Notes under the pieces: generated by a model | What the model was told of the DNA's origin: nothing | The model's database searches: none | Seen by the model: only the letters and a program-made list of their open reading frames with translations | Part shown: piece by piece, positions 1-6,239 of the stretch | How positions within the stretch are numbered: the stretch's first letter is position 1 | Layout of the letters: each line of letters starts with the position of its first letter | NCBI GenBank assembly: GCA_903824455.1 | Contig: CAIJWY010000060.1 | Location: 1-6,629 of the forward strand | Reading direction: 5' to 3' | DNA: 6,629 nt | Source: an uncultured Micrococcales bacterium | Lineage (GTDB): Bacteria; Actinomycetota; Actinomycetes; Actinomycetales; Microbacteriaceae | Made by a program: the position numbers and the translations under genes

Positions 1-1
1 A

Positions 2-703
2 ACACTTATGAACTTTGACAATGGCTGCCCTTTAGTGTGGCCAGGAATTGGCACAACTGACGTTGCGTGCATTTCGAAGACGCCAGATCCTTACGGAGGA
101 GCTTCTACTGAAGCCTCAGTTCCAACCACCGGCGGTACTGCCACGAATTATGCCTGGGTGGAAAACTTCAACATGACTTTGACGCTTGATCAACCTTCGA
201 CCTATTTTGGTTTGTGGTGGAGCGCGGGTAATGAAGCAAACTACATAAATTTCTACAGTGATGATGAGTTACTCGGATCATTTTCGTGCGCAACATTGGT
301 TACTGCACTCAATAGCCAGGCGGTTTCAAGCACAGACGGTGAGTCACATACCACCGCTGATTACTTCGGCAGCCCGGTTAGCGGAAACAATTCTGGTGAA
401 CCATATGCATACCTTCACATCTTCGCGGCCGAAGGGAAGACTTTTAACAAGGTCGTTCTATCCGGGGCTGGGTTCGAATTCGATAACGTGGTGGTGGCTC
501 GAGGAGCAAACACGGCACTTACGACACTGGTTCACCTTGACGGACCTCTTCAAGAACTTCTGCCTACCGAGCAACCGACTGATGACTTAGCTAACACCGG
601 TTCTAGTTCCAGTCCTTGGTTGCTAACATCCTTGGCACTGGCTCTTATCGCTGCAGGTGTTGCTCTGAGGTCTGCATTGAGACGAGTTAAGCCCCTTCGT
701 TAG
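2..703 (+). CDS. Sortase-anchored surface protein with LANTG signal, 5'-partial
   Basis: This is the C-terminal part of an exported cell-wall protein. The frame is open to the window edge (Thr-Leu before the first Met at base 8). No signal peptide follows that Met, so the true start is probably upstream. Numbering from that Met, residues 1-165 look like one beta-rich extracellular domain. It begins with FDNGC and contains an aromatic FGLWWSAG segment (68-74) followed by NYINFYSDDELLGSF. It ends with a GFEFDNVVVA strand (155-164), a pattern typical of PEP-CTERM/exosortase-type surface domains. Three cysteines (7, 21, 94) are present. A Thr/Pro/Leu-rich linker (about 169-193) leads to LANTG (194-198), a hydrophobic segment (204-220) and the basic tail RSALRRVKPLR. 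This is the complete tripartite sorting signal, and LAxTG motifs are typical of actinobacterial class E sortases. The ligand or role is unknown. It is convergent with pntB. Confidence 0.8.
   Translation, partial: TLMNFDNGCPLVWPGIGTTDVACISKTPDPYGGASTEASVPTTGGTATNYAWVENFNMTLTLDQPSTYFGLWWSAGNEANYINFYSDDELLGSFSCATLVTALNSQAVSSTDGESHTTADYFGSPVSGNNSGEPYAYLHIFAAEGKTFNKVVLSGAGFEFDNVVVARGANTALTTLVHLDGPLQELLPTEQPTDDLANTGSSSSPWLLTSLALALIAAGVALRSALRRVKPLR
587..601 (+). other. LANTG sortase recognition motif (coding)
   Basis: These bases encode Leu-Ala-Asn-Thr-Gly. About five residues later comes a roughly 17-residue hydrophobic stretch, then a tail with five arginines and one lysine, ending at the stop codon. 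In sortase substrates the enzyme cleaves between Thr and Gly and links the Thr to peptidoglycan. The LAxTG form rather than LPxTG is the one described for class E sortases of high-GC Gram-positive bacteria. The sortase gene itself is not in this window. Confidence 0.75.
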
Positions 704-724
704 AGGTTTCTCAAACAATCAGTT

Positions 725-2140
725 CTAGAGGGCTCGCAAGATATCTTCGACGCGCTGCTTGGCATCTCCGAATAGCATGGCCGCATTGTCCCTGAAGAAC
801 AGTGGGTTCTGCACACCTGCGTAACCTGAGGCCATTGAACGTTTGAATACGATCACGTTCTCGGCTTCCCAGACTTTGAGAACCGGCATGCCGGCAATTG
901 GGCTGCTTGGATCTTCAGCTGCTGCCGGGTTCACTGTGTCATTGGCTCCGATAACCAGAACCACTGAGGTGCTGGCAAAGTCGTCGTTGATTTCATCCAT
1001 CTCGTCGACGATGTCGTAAGGCACTTTCGCTTCGGCTAGTAGAACGTTCATGTGGCCAGGCAATCGTCCGGCTACCGGGTGAATACCAAACCGCACGGTT
1101 ATGCCCTTTTCTTTCAGCCTTGCCGCCAGATCGGCTACTGGGTATTGAGCCTGAGCCACAGCCATTCCGTAACCAGGGGTGATTACCACCGAGGTTGCGT
1201 TTCTGAGCAGTTCGGCCACCGATGAGGCATCGGTCTCTCGGTATTCACCGAGTTCTTCGTCACCGGTGGTGGCAGCGACAATTCCGAAGCCTCCGGCGAT
1301 AACCGAAATGAACGAACGGTTCATGGCCTTACACATGATGTAAGAAAGGTAAGCACCGGAAGAACCAACTAGAGCACCCGTAACAATTAGCAAGTCGTTG
1401 TTTAGGAGGAAACCTGCAGCCGCTGCAGCCCAACCTGAATAGCTGTTAAGCATTGAAACAACCACCGGCATATCTCCGCCACCGATAGATGCCACGAGGT
1501 GCCAGCCGAGAGCTAGAGCCAGAATAGTTACCGCGATCAACAGGGTGATGTCTGGTGTTAGTACATACCAAACGGTTAGGGCGACAAATCCGGCCAAGGC
1601 TCCAAGGTTTAGGAAGTTCTTCCCTGGAAGCATGAGCGGTTTCGAAGAGATTTTTGCGGAAAGCTTTAGGTAGGCGACGATTGAACCGGTGAAGGTTACG
1701 GCACCGATGAAAACACCGATAAAGACTTCTGCGTGGTGAACGCCTAGGAGATTTTCTGGAGTTCCGTTGTCATCTAGTGCGCCGTTCCAACCAATCAAAA
1801 CTGCAGCAACACCAACAAAGCTGTGAAGCAGCGCAATTAGTTCTGGCATTCCGGTCATCTCGACGATTCGAGCTCGCCACAGACCGATGGATGCGCCAAT
1901 TACCAAGCCGACGACAATGAAAATCAGCCCGAGCTGAGCGGCCGGATCATTCCAGCCTTGGGTGACAGTTAGAAGAGTGGTTGCAGCAAGCGCCAGAGCC
2001 ATACCGGACACACCGTAGACGATTCCGCCCTTGGCGCTCTCGTGCTTACTAAGCCCGGCAAGGGAAAGGATGAATAGCAGGGATGCCACTATGTAGGCGG
2101 AGGTAGCGAGCATCGGGGCAATATTTAGAAGGGATTCCAT
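725..2140 (-). CDS. pntB: NAD(P) transhydrogenase subunit beta
   Basis: This is the beta subunit of the membrane proton-translocating transhydrogenase, which couples H+ entry to hydride transfer from NADH to NADP+. Its 471 residues compare with about 462 in E. coli. Residues 1 to about 290 form the membrane domain dII, with several hydrophobic helices. His106 in LLHSFVG aligns with the proton-channel His91 of E. coli PntB, and Asp223 in GGDMPVVVSMLNSYSGW aligns with Asp213. The NADP(H)-binding domain dIII follows at about 305-471. It has GYGMAVAQAQ (323-332), HPVAGRLPGH (354-363), GANDTVNP (398-405) and FKRSM (432-436), where the Lys/Arg contact the NADP 2'-phosphate in known structures. All are intact, so an active enzyme is expected. 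The start abuts the pntA stop and has a strong GAAGGGAGG ribosome binding site within the end of pntA. The identification is very secure. Confidence 0.98.
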   Translation of the reverse strand: MESLLNIAPMLATSAYIVASLLFILSLAGLSKHESAKGGIVYGVSGMALALAATTLLTVTQGWNDPAAQLGLIFIVVGLVIGASIGLWRARIVEMTGMPELIALLHSFVGVAAVLIGWNGALDDNGTPENLLGVHHAEVFIGVFIGAVTFTGSIVAYLKLSAKISSKPLMLPGKNFLNLGALAGFVALTVWYVLTPDITLLIAVTILALALGWHLVASIGGGDMPVVVSMLNSYSGWAAAAAGFLLNNDLLIVTGALVGSSGAYLSYIMCKAMNRSFISVIAGGFGIVAATTGDEELGEYRETDASSVAELLRNATSVVITPGYGMAVAQAQYPVADLAARLKEKGITVRFGIHPVAGRLPGHMNVLLAEAKVPYDIVDEMDEINDDFASTSVVLVIGANDTVNPAAAEDPSSPIAGMPVLKVWEAENVIVFKRSMASGYAGVQNPLFFRDNAAMLFGDAKQRVEDILRAL

Positions 2141-3676
2141 TTATTTGCCTCCCTTCGAGAACATTTTGAGCATTCGTCTGGTTACAGCAAAACCACCAAA
2201 GATGTTAATGCTGGCCAAGGTGGTGGCAATGCCGGCCAAGATTTGAACTGCCAGGTTGGGCGAGGTTAGTTGGAGAAGTGCACCAACCACGATGATTCCC
2301 GAGATGGCGTTGGTAACGCTCATCAGAGGCGTGTGAAGGGCGTGGTGCACCTTGCCAATTACATAGAACCCAATTACCACCGCGAGGGTTAGAACTAGGA
2401 AGTGTTGCGGCAGCGGAGCTGGAGCAAAGACACAGATTAGATACAACAGCGCAATTCCGAGAGCAAACAAGCCGCCGCGTACTTTTGGCGACATCGTCTT
2501 CTTCTCTTTGGCTACCGGAGCTTCAACCTTGGCAGCTGCGGGTGCTGCCGAAACCTGAACCGGAGGTGGTGGCCAGGTAATCGATCCGTCTTTCACCACG
2601 GTTACCGAACGCTGAACTATGTCTTCAAAATCAAGAGCGAGAACTCCGTTTTTCTCAGGTGTTACCAGCTTCAAAAGATTAACCAGGTTGGTTCCGAAAA
2701 GTTGTGATGCCTGAGCTGGCAGCCGACCAGGAAGGTCGGTGTAACCGATGATGGTCACGCCGTTGTCGGTGACCACCTTTTTGCCAGCAACTGAGCCATC
2801 AACGTTTCCGCCTTGGGCTGCCGCCATGTCAACGATTACGCTGCCAGATTTCATGCTGGCAACATCAGCGGCGGTGATGAGCTTTGGAGCGGGACGTCCT
2901 GGGATAAGAGCAGTGGTAATAATAATGTCTACGTCGGCTGCCTGCTCCGAGTAAATCTCAGCGGCTCGCTTGTCGTAATCGGCGCTGGTTGCCTTCGCAT
3001 AGCCATCTGAAGATTCCATCTTCTCGGCTACTTCAACCGCAAGGTAAGTTCCGCCGATAGATTTCACCTGATCGGCAACTTCTGGCCTAGGGTCGGTGGC
3101 ACGAACGATTGAGCCGAGGCTCGAGGCAGCACCGATAGCAGCCAGTCCGGCAACACCTGCTCCGGCAACCAAAACTTTGGCCGGTGGAACTTTTCCGGCA
3201 GCTGTTACCTGACCGGTGAAGAAACGACCGAATTCGTGAGCAGCTTCGATTACTGCTCGATAGCCCGCAATGTTTGCCATTGAGCTGAGCACGTCCATCG
3301 ACTGAGCTCGAGAGATTCTAGGAACGGCATCTAAGGCAAGTGCTGTGATTCCTCTGGTTGCAAGGGATTCGAGAAGCTCTGGGCGAAGCGAAGGAGTCAT
3401 CAAGCTAACGATGATGGCGTTATCACTCAGTTGAGTAATCTCTTCATCGCTTGGTGCCGCTACCTTCAAGACAACCTGGCTTGACCAGGCTTCCTTTTTC
3501 GAACCAACTTTTGCCCCAGCCTCGCGGTATGCAGAGTCGGGAAAGGTCGAAAGGTTTCCAGCTTTGGATTCAACGATTACCTCGTAGCCCAGGGCGATAA
3601 TGGCCTTGACTGTGGTCGGGGTAGCAGAAACGCGGGTTTCCCCAGCTAGCTCTTTGATTACGCCAATTTTCATCAT
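2141..3676 (-). CDS. pntA: NAD(P) transhydrogenase subunit alpha (fused dI + membrane segment)
   Basis: This is the alpha subunit of the transhydrogenase. It binds NAD(H) and contributes membrane helices. Its 511 residues match the fused E. coli form (about 510) rather than the split PntAA/PntAB form found in Rhodospirillum and many other bacteria. Domain dI covers about 1-370. It starts with IGVIKE and has the Arg120-Gln125-Asp128 loop in RISRAQSMD, matching the R127-Q132-D135 triad known from R. rubrum. The NAD-binding Rossmann loop GAGVAG is at 172-177, with Asp195 in TDPRPEV, and GYTDLPGRLP lies at 311-320. A Pro/Ala/Lys-rich linker (368-395) joins it to three or four hydrophobic helices (about 400-498) ending in a basic tail. 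Two ATGs in tandem (3676 and 3673) could start it; a stop codon lies directly upstream in frame. No strong ribosome binding site precedes it. Confidence 0.98.
   Translation of the reverse strand: MMKIGVIKELAGETRVSATPTTVKAIIALGYEVIVESKAGNLSTFPDSAYREAGAKVGSKKEAWSSQVVLKVAAPSDEEITQLSDNAIIVSLMTPSLRPELLESLATRGITALALDAVPRISRAQSMDVLSSMANIAGYRAVIEAAHEFGRFFTGQVTAAGKVPPAKVLVAGAGVAGLAAIGAASSLGSIVRATDPRPEVADQVKSIGGTYLAVEVAEKMESSDGYAKATSADYDKRAAEIYSEQAADVDIIITTALIPGRPAPKLITAADVASMKSGSVIVDMAAAQGGNVDGSVAGKKVVTDNGVTIIGYTDLPGRLPAQASQLFGTNLVNLLKLVTPEKNGVLALDFEDIVQRSVTVVKDGSITWPPPPVQVSAAPAAAKVEAPVAKEKKTMSPKVRGGLFALGIALLYLICVFAPAPLPQHFLVLTLAVVIGFYVIGKVHHALHTPLMSVTNAISGIIVVGALLQLTSPNLAVQILAGIATTLASINIFGGFAVTRRMLKMFSKGGK
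2148..2156 (-). promoter_or_regulatory. Ribosome binding site of pntB inside pntA
   Basis: On the minus strand this reads GAAGGGAGG, an excellent Shine-Dalgarno match, 7 bases before the pntB ATG. It lies in the codons for the last residues of PntA (Lys-Gly-Gly). The junction reads TAAATG, so the pntA stop and pntB start are directly adjacent. This arrangement suits translational coupling and a fixed subunit ratio. Confidence 0.8.
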
Positions 3677-3738
3677 CTAATAATCTTTACCTATTTTTCT
3701 TCCCAACCGTGCAGGTTTCGTGAAGTTAGAGTTTGAGC
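3677..3738. promoter_or_regulatory. Divergent promoter region, pntA / hydrolase
   Basis: This 62-base gap separates the divergent starts and must hold signals for both directions unless promoters lie within the genes. On + a plausible sigma-70-like pair is TTGATT (3654-3659, inside pntA) and TAATAA (3678-3683), 18 bases apart, giving a leader of about 50 bases. On - a weaker pair is TTGGGA (3706-3701) and TTATTA (3683-3678), 17 bases apart. That would put the pntA transcript start almost on its tandem ATGs. Both use the same AT-rich patch. These are matches by eye only, and no operator or riboswitch was recognised. Confidence 0.4.
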
Positions 3739-4728
3739 ATGAGAACTTTTCGCCGAATCATGACAATTGCACTTCTTTCAGGGGTGCTTTCTTTCTTGAT
3801 CGTGCCGTTTCTCATTCCGCAACCTAATTCTGGAACTATGAGCAATGTTGAAGCGGCCGGGCCGGGAGCCGAGTTTGTTGATCTTGCTGGCATTCAGGTT
3901 CGAGTCGAGCGAGCTTCATATAGCGGTGACTGCAAGTGTGAGGCTCCGCTGATCGTTTTGATGCACGGTTTTGGTGCGAGCACTTTCTCTTGGAGGGAGG
4001 TTATTGCTCCGCTCAGTGCATTTGGTGAGGTAATTGCCTACGATCGTCCGGGTTTTGGCTTCACAGAGAGGCCAACTACCTGGGTTGGCGTTAATCCTTA
4101 TGGATTTGAGGGGAACTTCAAAATCGTCGACGAGATCATTGCCAAATACGGCAAAGACCGAAAAGTGATTTTGGTTGGGCATTCAGCAGGCGGCCAGCTG
4201 GCTGCGGAATACGCGCGCTTGAACCCAACCAAAGTTCAAGGTTTGGTTTTGGTTGACCCGGCAATTCTGACCACTGGCGGCGGCGGGGCAGAAGGTTTCG
4301 AATGGCTTTATCAGATCCCACAGATTCAAAAACTTGGACCAATTCTGGTGAGTTCCATTGCGACCTCTGGAGATGACCTACTTCGCGAAAGCTTCTTCGA
4401 TAAGGCGCAGCTAACCACCGCTGTTTATGACGGCTATCACCGACCGTTGAAGATTGAAGGTTGGGAACAAGGGTTCTGGAACTTCGCGACCGCGCCTCGT
4501 AAGAATCAACTAGCCGACAATTTAGACAAAATCTCCACTCCATCTCTGCTAATCACCGGAGATCACGACACGGTTGTGCCAACGGCGGATATCGTGAAAC
4601 TAAAAAAACTCATAAAGGGCAGTTCGCTGGTTTTGATAAAGAACGCTGCCCACCTGCCTCAGGAAGAGCAGCCAGAAGCCTTTATGGAAGCCATTTCCAG
4701 TAACTGGGAGAGTTTGGTGTCAAAATAG
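3739..4728 (+). CDS. Membrane-anchored or secreted alpha/beta hydrolase
   Basis: This is a serve-type alpha/beta-hydrolase-fold enzyme; the substrate (ester, lactone, amide or other) cannot be told. Numbering from the ATG at 3739 (329 residues), basic residues (RTFRR) and a hydrophobic segment (about 8-28) form a signal anchor or signal peptide, so the enzyme probably acts outside the membrane. The oxyanion-region motif HGFGAS is at 76-81 and YDRPGFG at 101-107. The nucleophile elbow GHSAG is at 147-151, with catalytic Ser149. The probable acid is Asp277 in GDHDTVVP and the base His305 in NAAHLPQEEQP. A lid-like insert lies at about 175-255. A Cys-Lys-Cys pair (65, 67) precedes the first core strand. 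A TTG at 3733 gives two more residues and sits 7 bases after GAAG; the ATG follows AGAG by 7 bases. The start is therefore uncertain by six bases. It is divergent from pntA and upstream of the aminotransferase. Confidence 0.88.
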   Translation: MRTFRRIMTIALLSGVLSFLIVPFLIPQPNSGTMSNVEAAGPGAEFVDLAGIQVRVERASYSGDCKCEAPLIVLMHGFGASTFSWREVIAPLSAFGEVIAYDRPGFGFTERPTTWVGVNPYGFEGNFKIVDEIIAKYGKDRKVILVGHSAGGQLAAEYARLNPTKVQGLVLVDPAILTTGGGGAEGFEWLYQIPQIQKLGPILVSSIATSGDDLLRESFFDKAQLTTAVYDGYHRPLKIEGWEQGFWNFATAPRKNQLADNLDKISTPSLLITGDHDTVVPTADIVKLKKLIKGSSLVLIKNAAHLPQEEQPEAFMEAISSNWESLVSK

Positions 4729-4743
4729 AGGTGAATATCCTCT
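4727..4743 (+). other. Stem-loop overlapping hydrolase stop codon
   Basis: AGAGG (4727-4731) pairs with CCTCT (4739-4743) around the 7-base loop TGAATAT. The last two bases of the TAG stop codon are in the stem. No T-run follows. It could be a weak terminator element or part of an mRNA-processing or attenuation structure with the next hairpin, or chance. The pairing is seen directly; the function is not. Confidence 0.35.
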
Positions 4744-4757
4744 GGAATCGGGCAGTA

Positions 4758-4779
4758 GTCGAAACTTTGTAGTTTCGGC
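4758..4779 (+). terminator. Perfect hairpin between hydrolase and aminotransferase
   Basis: CGAAACT (4760-4766) pairs perfectly with AGTTTCG (4771-4777) around the loop TTGT. A T-G wobble and a G-C pair extend it to nine pairs (4758-4779). A G-rich stretch (GCGGGGGACCC) follows rather than a T-run, so it is not a classical intrinsic terminator. It lies 24 bases upstream of the GTG start of the aminotransferase. It could be a U-less actinobacterial terminator of the hydrolase transcript, or a leader structure affecting downstream expression. The structure is clear and the role is open. Confidence 0.4.
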
Positions 4780-4792
4780 GGGGGACCCAGAC

Positions 4793-4796
4793 GGAG
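4793..4796 (+). promoter_or_regulatory. Ribosome binding site deciding the GTG start
   Basis: GGAG ends 7 bases before the GTG at 4804, a near-ideal distance. This supports the GTG rather than the next Met codon, which lies far inside the protein at residue 41. Confidence 0.7.
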
Positions 4797-4803
4797 TTTT
4801 CCT

Positions 4804-6162
4804 GTGATTGATCGCAATCGTTTGTCTTCGCTGAATGCGGATGAACAAAAACTATTTCTGAGTCGTAATCCTAAATCGAAGGCAGCTTACGAAGCCGCGA
4901 ACAACCTCTTCGGTCGCGTTCCAATGACCTGGATGAACAAGAAAGCCGGTGGCTTTCCGATTTACTTCGACCGAGCTTCAGGAAACCGAATTTGGGATAT
5001 CGATGGTCACGAATACATTGATTTTGCTCTGGGGGATACCGGAGCGATGGCGGGTCACTCCAACCCATTAGTTGTTTCTGCTATCAAGACTCGAATCGAT
5101 TCCCTCGGCGGAATAACCACCATGTTGCCAACCGAGGACGCTCAGTGGGTGGCACAGAACCTCACCGAACGCTTCGGCATGGCCAAGTGGAGCTTCTCCC
5201 TAACGGCTACGGACGCCAACCGTTGGGCGATTCGGCTGGTTCGCGCCATTACCGGTAAATCGAAAATCCTTTTCAACGCTTACTGCTATCACGGGTCGGT
5301 GGATGAAGCGCTGATTGTGGTTGGCCCCGACGGCGAGGGGGTGAGCAGACCTGGAAACGTGGGGTCGCCGGTTGACGTAACCGAGACTTCTCGAGTTGCA
5401 GAGTTCAACGACCTTGATGGTCTAGAGCGTCAGTTGAAGAACGGTGATGTGGCTGCCGTCTTGATGGAACCTGCTCTGACAAACATCGGAATCGTTTTAC
5501 CGGAACCAGGCTATCTCGACGGCGTGCGAGCACTGACTCGCAAGTATGACGCGCTACTGATTATCGATGAGACTCACACCTTCTCGGCTGGCTGGGGCGG
5601 TATGACCTTGAGGGATTCGCTGGAACCTGACATTTTTGTAATCGGCAAGGCAATTGCTGGAGGCATTCCAACCGGAACCTATGGTTTGTCGGAGTCTTTT
5701 GCCGAGCGAGTTCTCGAGCGCACCGACCTAGATTTAGTTGACATGGGAGGCGTTGGCGGAACCTTGGCTGGCAATCCGCTACAGGTTGCCGCGATGAAAG
5801 CAACTCTGGAGAAGGTTCTAACCAAAGAAAACTTTGCCGCCATGATCGATTTGGCAACCTACTTCACCAAAGGGGTGAACGAACTGTTTGAAAAGTACGA
5901 CCTACCCTGGTCGATCAACCAGCTTGGCGCTCGAGCTGAATACCGGTTCGCCAAGCCCTATCCGATCACCGGCACCGCTGCCCATGAATCGGCTGATGCC
6001 GAGTTAGAAGACTTTCTCCACCTTTACCTGGCCAATCGAGGAGTTCTCTTAACGCCGTTCCACAATATGGCTCTGATGTGTCCAACCACCACCAAAGCCG
6101 ACGTCGATACCCATCATGAAGTCTTTGAAGAAGCGATTAGAACAATTATCACAATTGTGTAA
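4804..6162 (+). CDS. Class III PLP aminotransferase, glutamate-1-semialdehyde aminomutase-like
   Basis: This is a fold-type I, class III PLP-dependent aminotransferase of 452 residues, a normal length for the family, commonly named 'aspartate aminotransferase family protein'. Motifs in order: DIDGHEYIDFALGDTGAMAGHSNP (65-88, the usual N-terminal substrate/PLP region), then TATDANRWAIRLVRAITGK (134-152), where most relatives have GTEA. Next are Tyr162-His163-Gly164 (cofactor-stacking aromatic), IIDETH with Asp255 (pyridine nitrogen), and IGKAIAGGIPTG with the Schiff-base Lys282. GGTLAGNPL (318-326) supplies the phosphate-binding Thr. The catalytic set is complete. It is unlikely to be the haem-pathway HemL because of the TATDA variant and the 40-residue N-terminal extension, but HemL-like substrate chemistry cannot be excluded; beta-amino acids are another possibility. 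It starts with GTG preceded by GGAG and lies 75 bases after the hydrolase, perhaps in one transcript. Confidence 0.92.
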   Translation: MIDRNRLSSLNADEQKLFLSRNPKSKAAYEAANNLFGRVPMTWMNKKAGGFPIYFDRASGNRIWDIDGHEYIDFALGDTGAMAGHSNPLVVSAIKTRIDSLGGITTMLPTEDAQWVAQNLTERFGMAKWSFSLTATDANRWAIRLVRAITGKSKILFNAYCYHGSVDEALIVVGPDGEGVSRPGNVGSPVDVTETSRVAEFNDLDGLERQLKNGDVAAVLMEPALTNIGIVLPEPGYLDGVRALTRKYDALLIIDETHTFSAGWGGMTLRDSLEPDIFVIGKAIAGGIPTGTYGLSESFAERVLERTDLDLVDMGGVGGTLAGNPLQVAAMKATLEKVLTKENFAAMIDLATYFTKGVNELFEKYDLPWSINQLGARAEYRFAKPYPITGTAAHESADAELEDFLHLYLANRGVLLTPFHNMALMCPTTTKADVDTHHEVFEEAIRTIITIV

Positions 6163-6178
6163 CGACGTTTGTTTTTTT
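6142..6178 (+). terminator. Weak terminator candidate at aminotransferase end
   Basis: ACAATT (6142-6147) pairs with AATTGT (6153-6158) around ATCAC, inside the last codons. A run of seven T's lies at 6172-6178. The stem is AT-rich and 13 bases separate it from the T-run, so this is not a canonical intrinsic terminator. The T-run is the best sign that transcription may end here before the next, separately regulated surface-protein gene. Confidence 0.25.
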
Positions 6179-6239
6179 ACACTGTATTCGTTTTAGTGAA
6201 CAAAAATGGTCAAAATCTTAATTTCTAAGGGCGTCCAAG
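6163..6239 (+). promoter_or_regulatory. AT-rich intergenic leader of lectin-like gene
   Basis: These 77 bases are much richer in A and T than the flanking genes and probably hold the promoter of the downstream gene. A TTTACA at 6176-6181 resembles a -35 box but has no good -10 at 16-18 bases, so no promoter is assigned. AAGGG (6227-6231) is a good ribosome binding site, 8 bases before the TTG at 6240. An in-frame TAA at 6219-6221 excludes any longer version of the gene. Confidence 0.45.

Noticed and set aside
8..10. ATG at base 8 as the real start of the left-edge gene
   Set aside because: No ribosome site can be seen in seven bases, the frame is open upstream, and the protein begins directly in a folded-domain sequence without the signal peptide a sortase substrate needs.
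258..590. 110-codon + frame inside the surface-protein gene
   Set aside because: Fully contained in a well-supported gene in another frame, with no recognisable domain or ribosome site.
699..716. Imperfect hairpin between the surface gene and pntB as a bidirectional terminator
   Set aside because: Only two 3-bp arms around an A-A mismatch and no T-run on either strand, which is too weak to call.
2748..3010. Two short + strand frames antisense to pntA
   Set aside because: They are shadows of highly conserved pntA coding sequence and show no protein-like features of their own.
3916..4543. Two minus-strand frames (88 and 135 codons) opposite the hydrolase
   Set aside because: They overlap the strongly conserved hydrolase motifs, and their translations are Arg/Ser-rich with no domain pattern.
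4871..5857. Minus-strand frames opposite the aminotransferase
   Set aside because: Antisense to conserved PLP-enzyme motifs; composition is Arg/Gln/Ser-rich, typical of a reversed frame.
6176..6204. TTTACA as the -35 box of the lectin-like gene promoter
   Set aside because: No acceptable -10 hexamer lies 16-18 bases downstream, so a promoter was not assigned.
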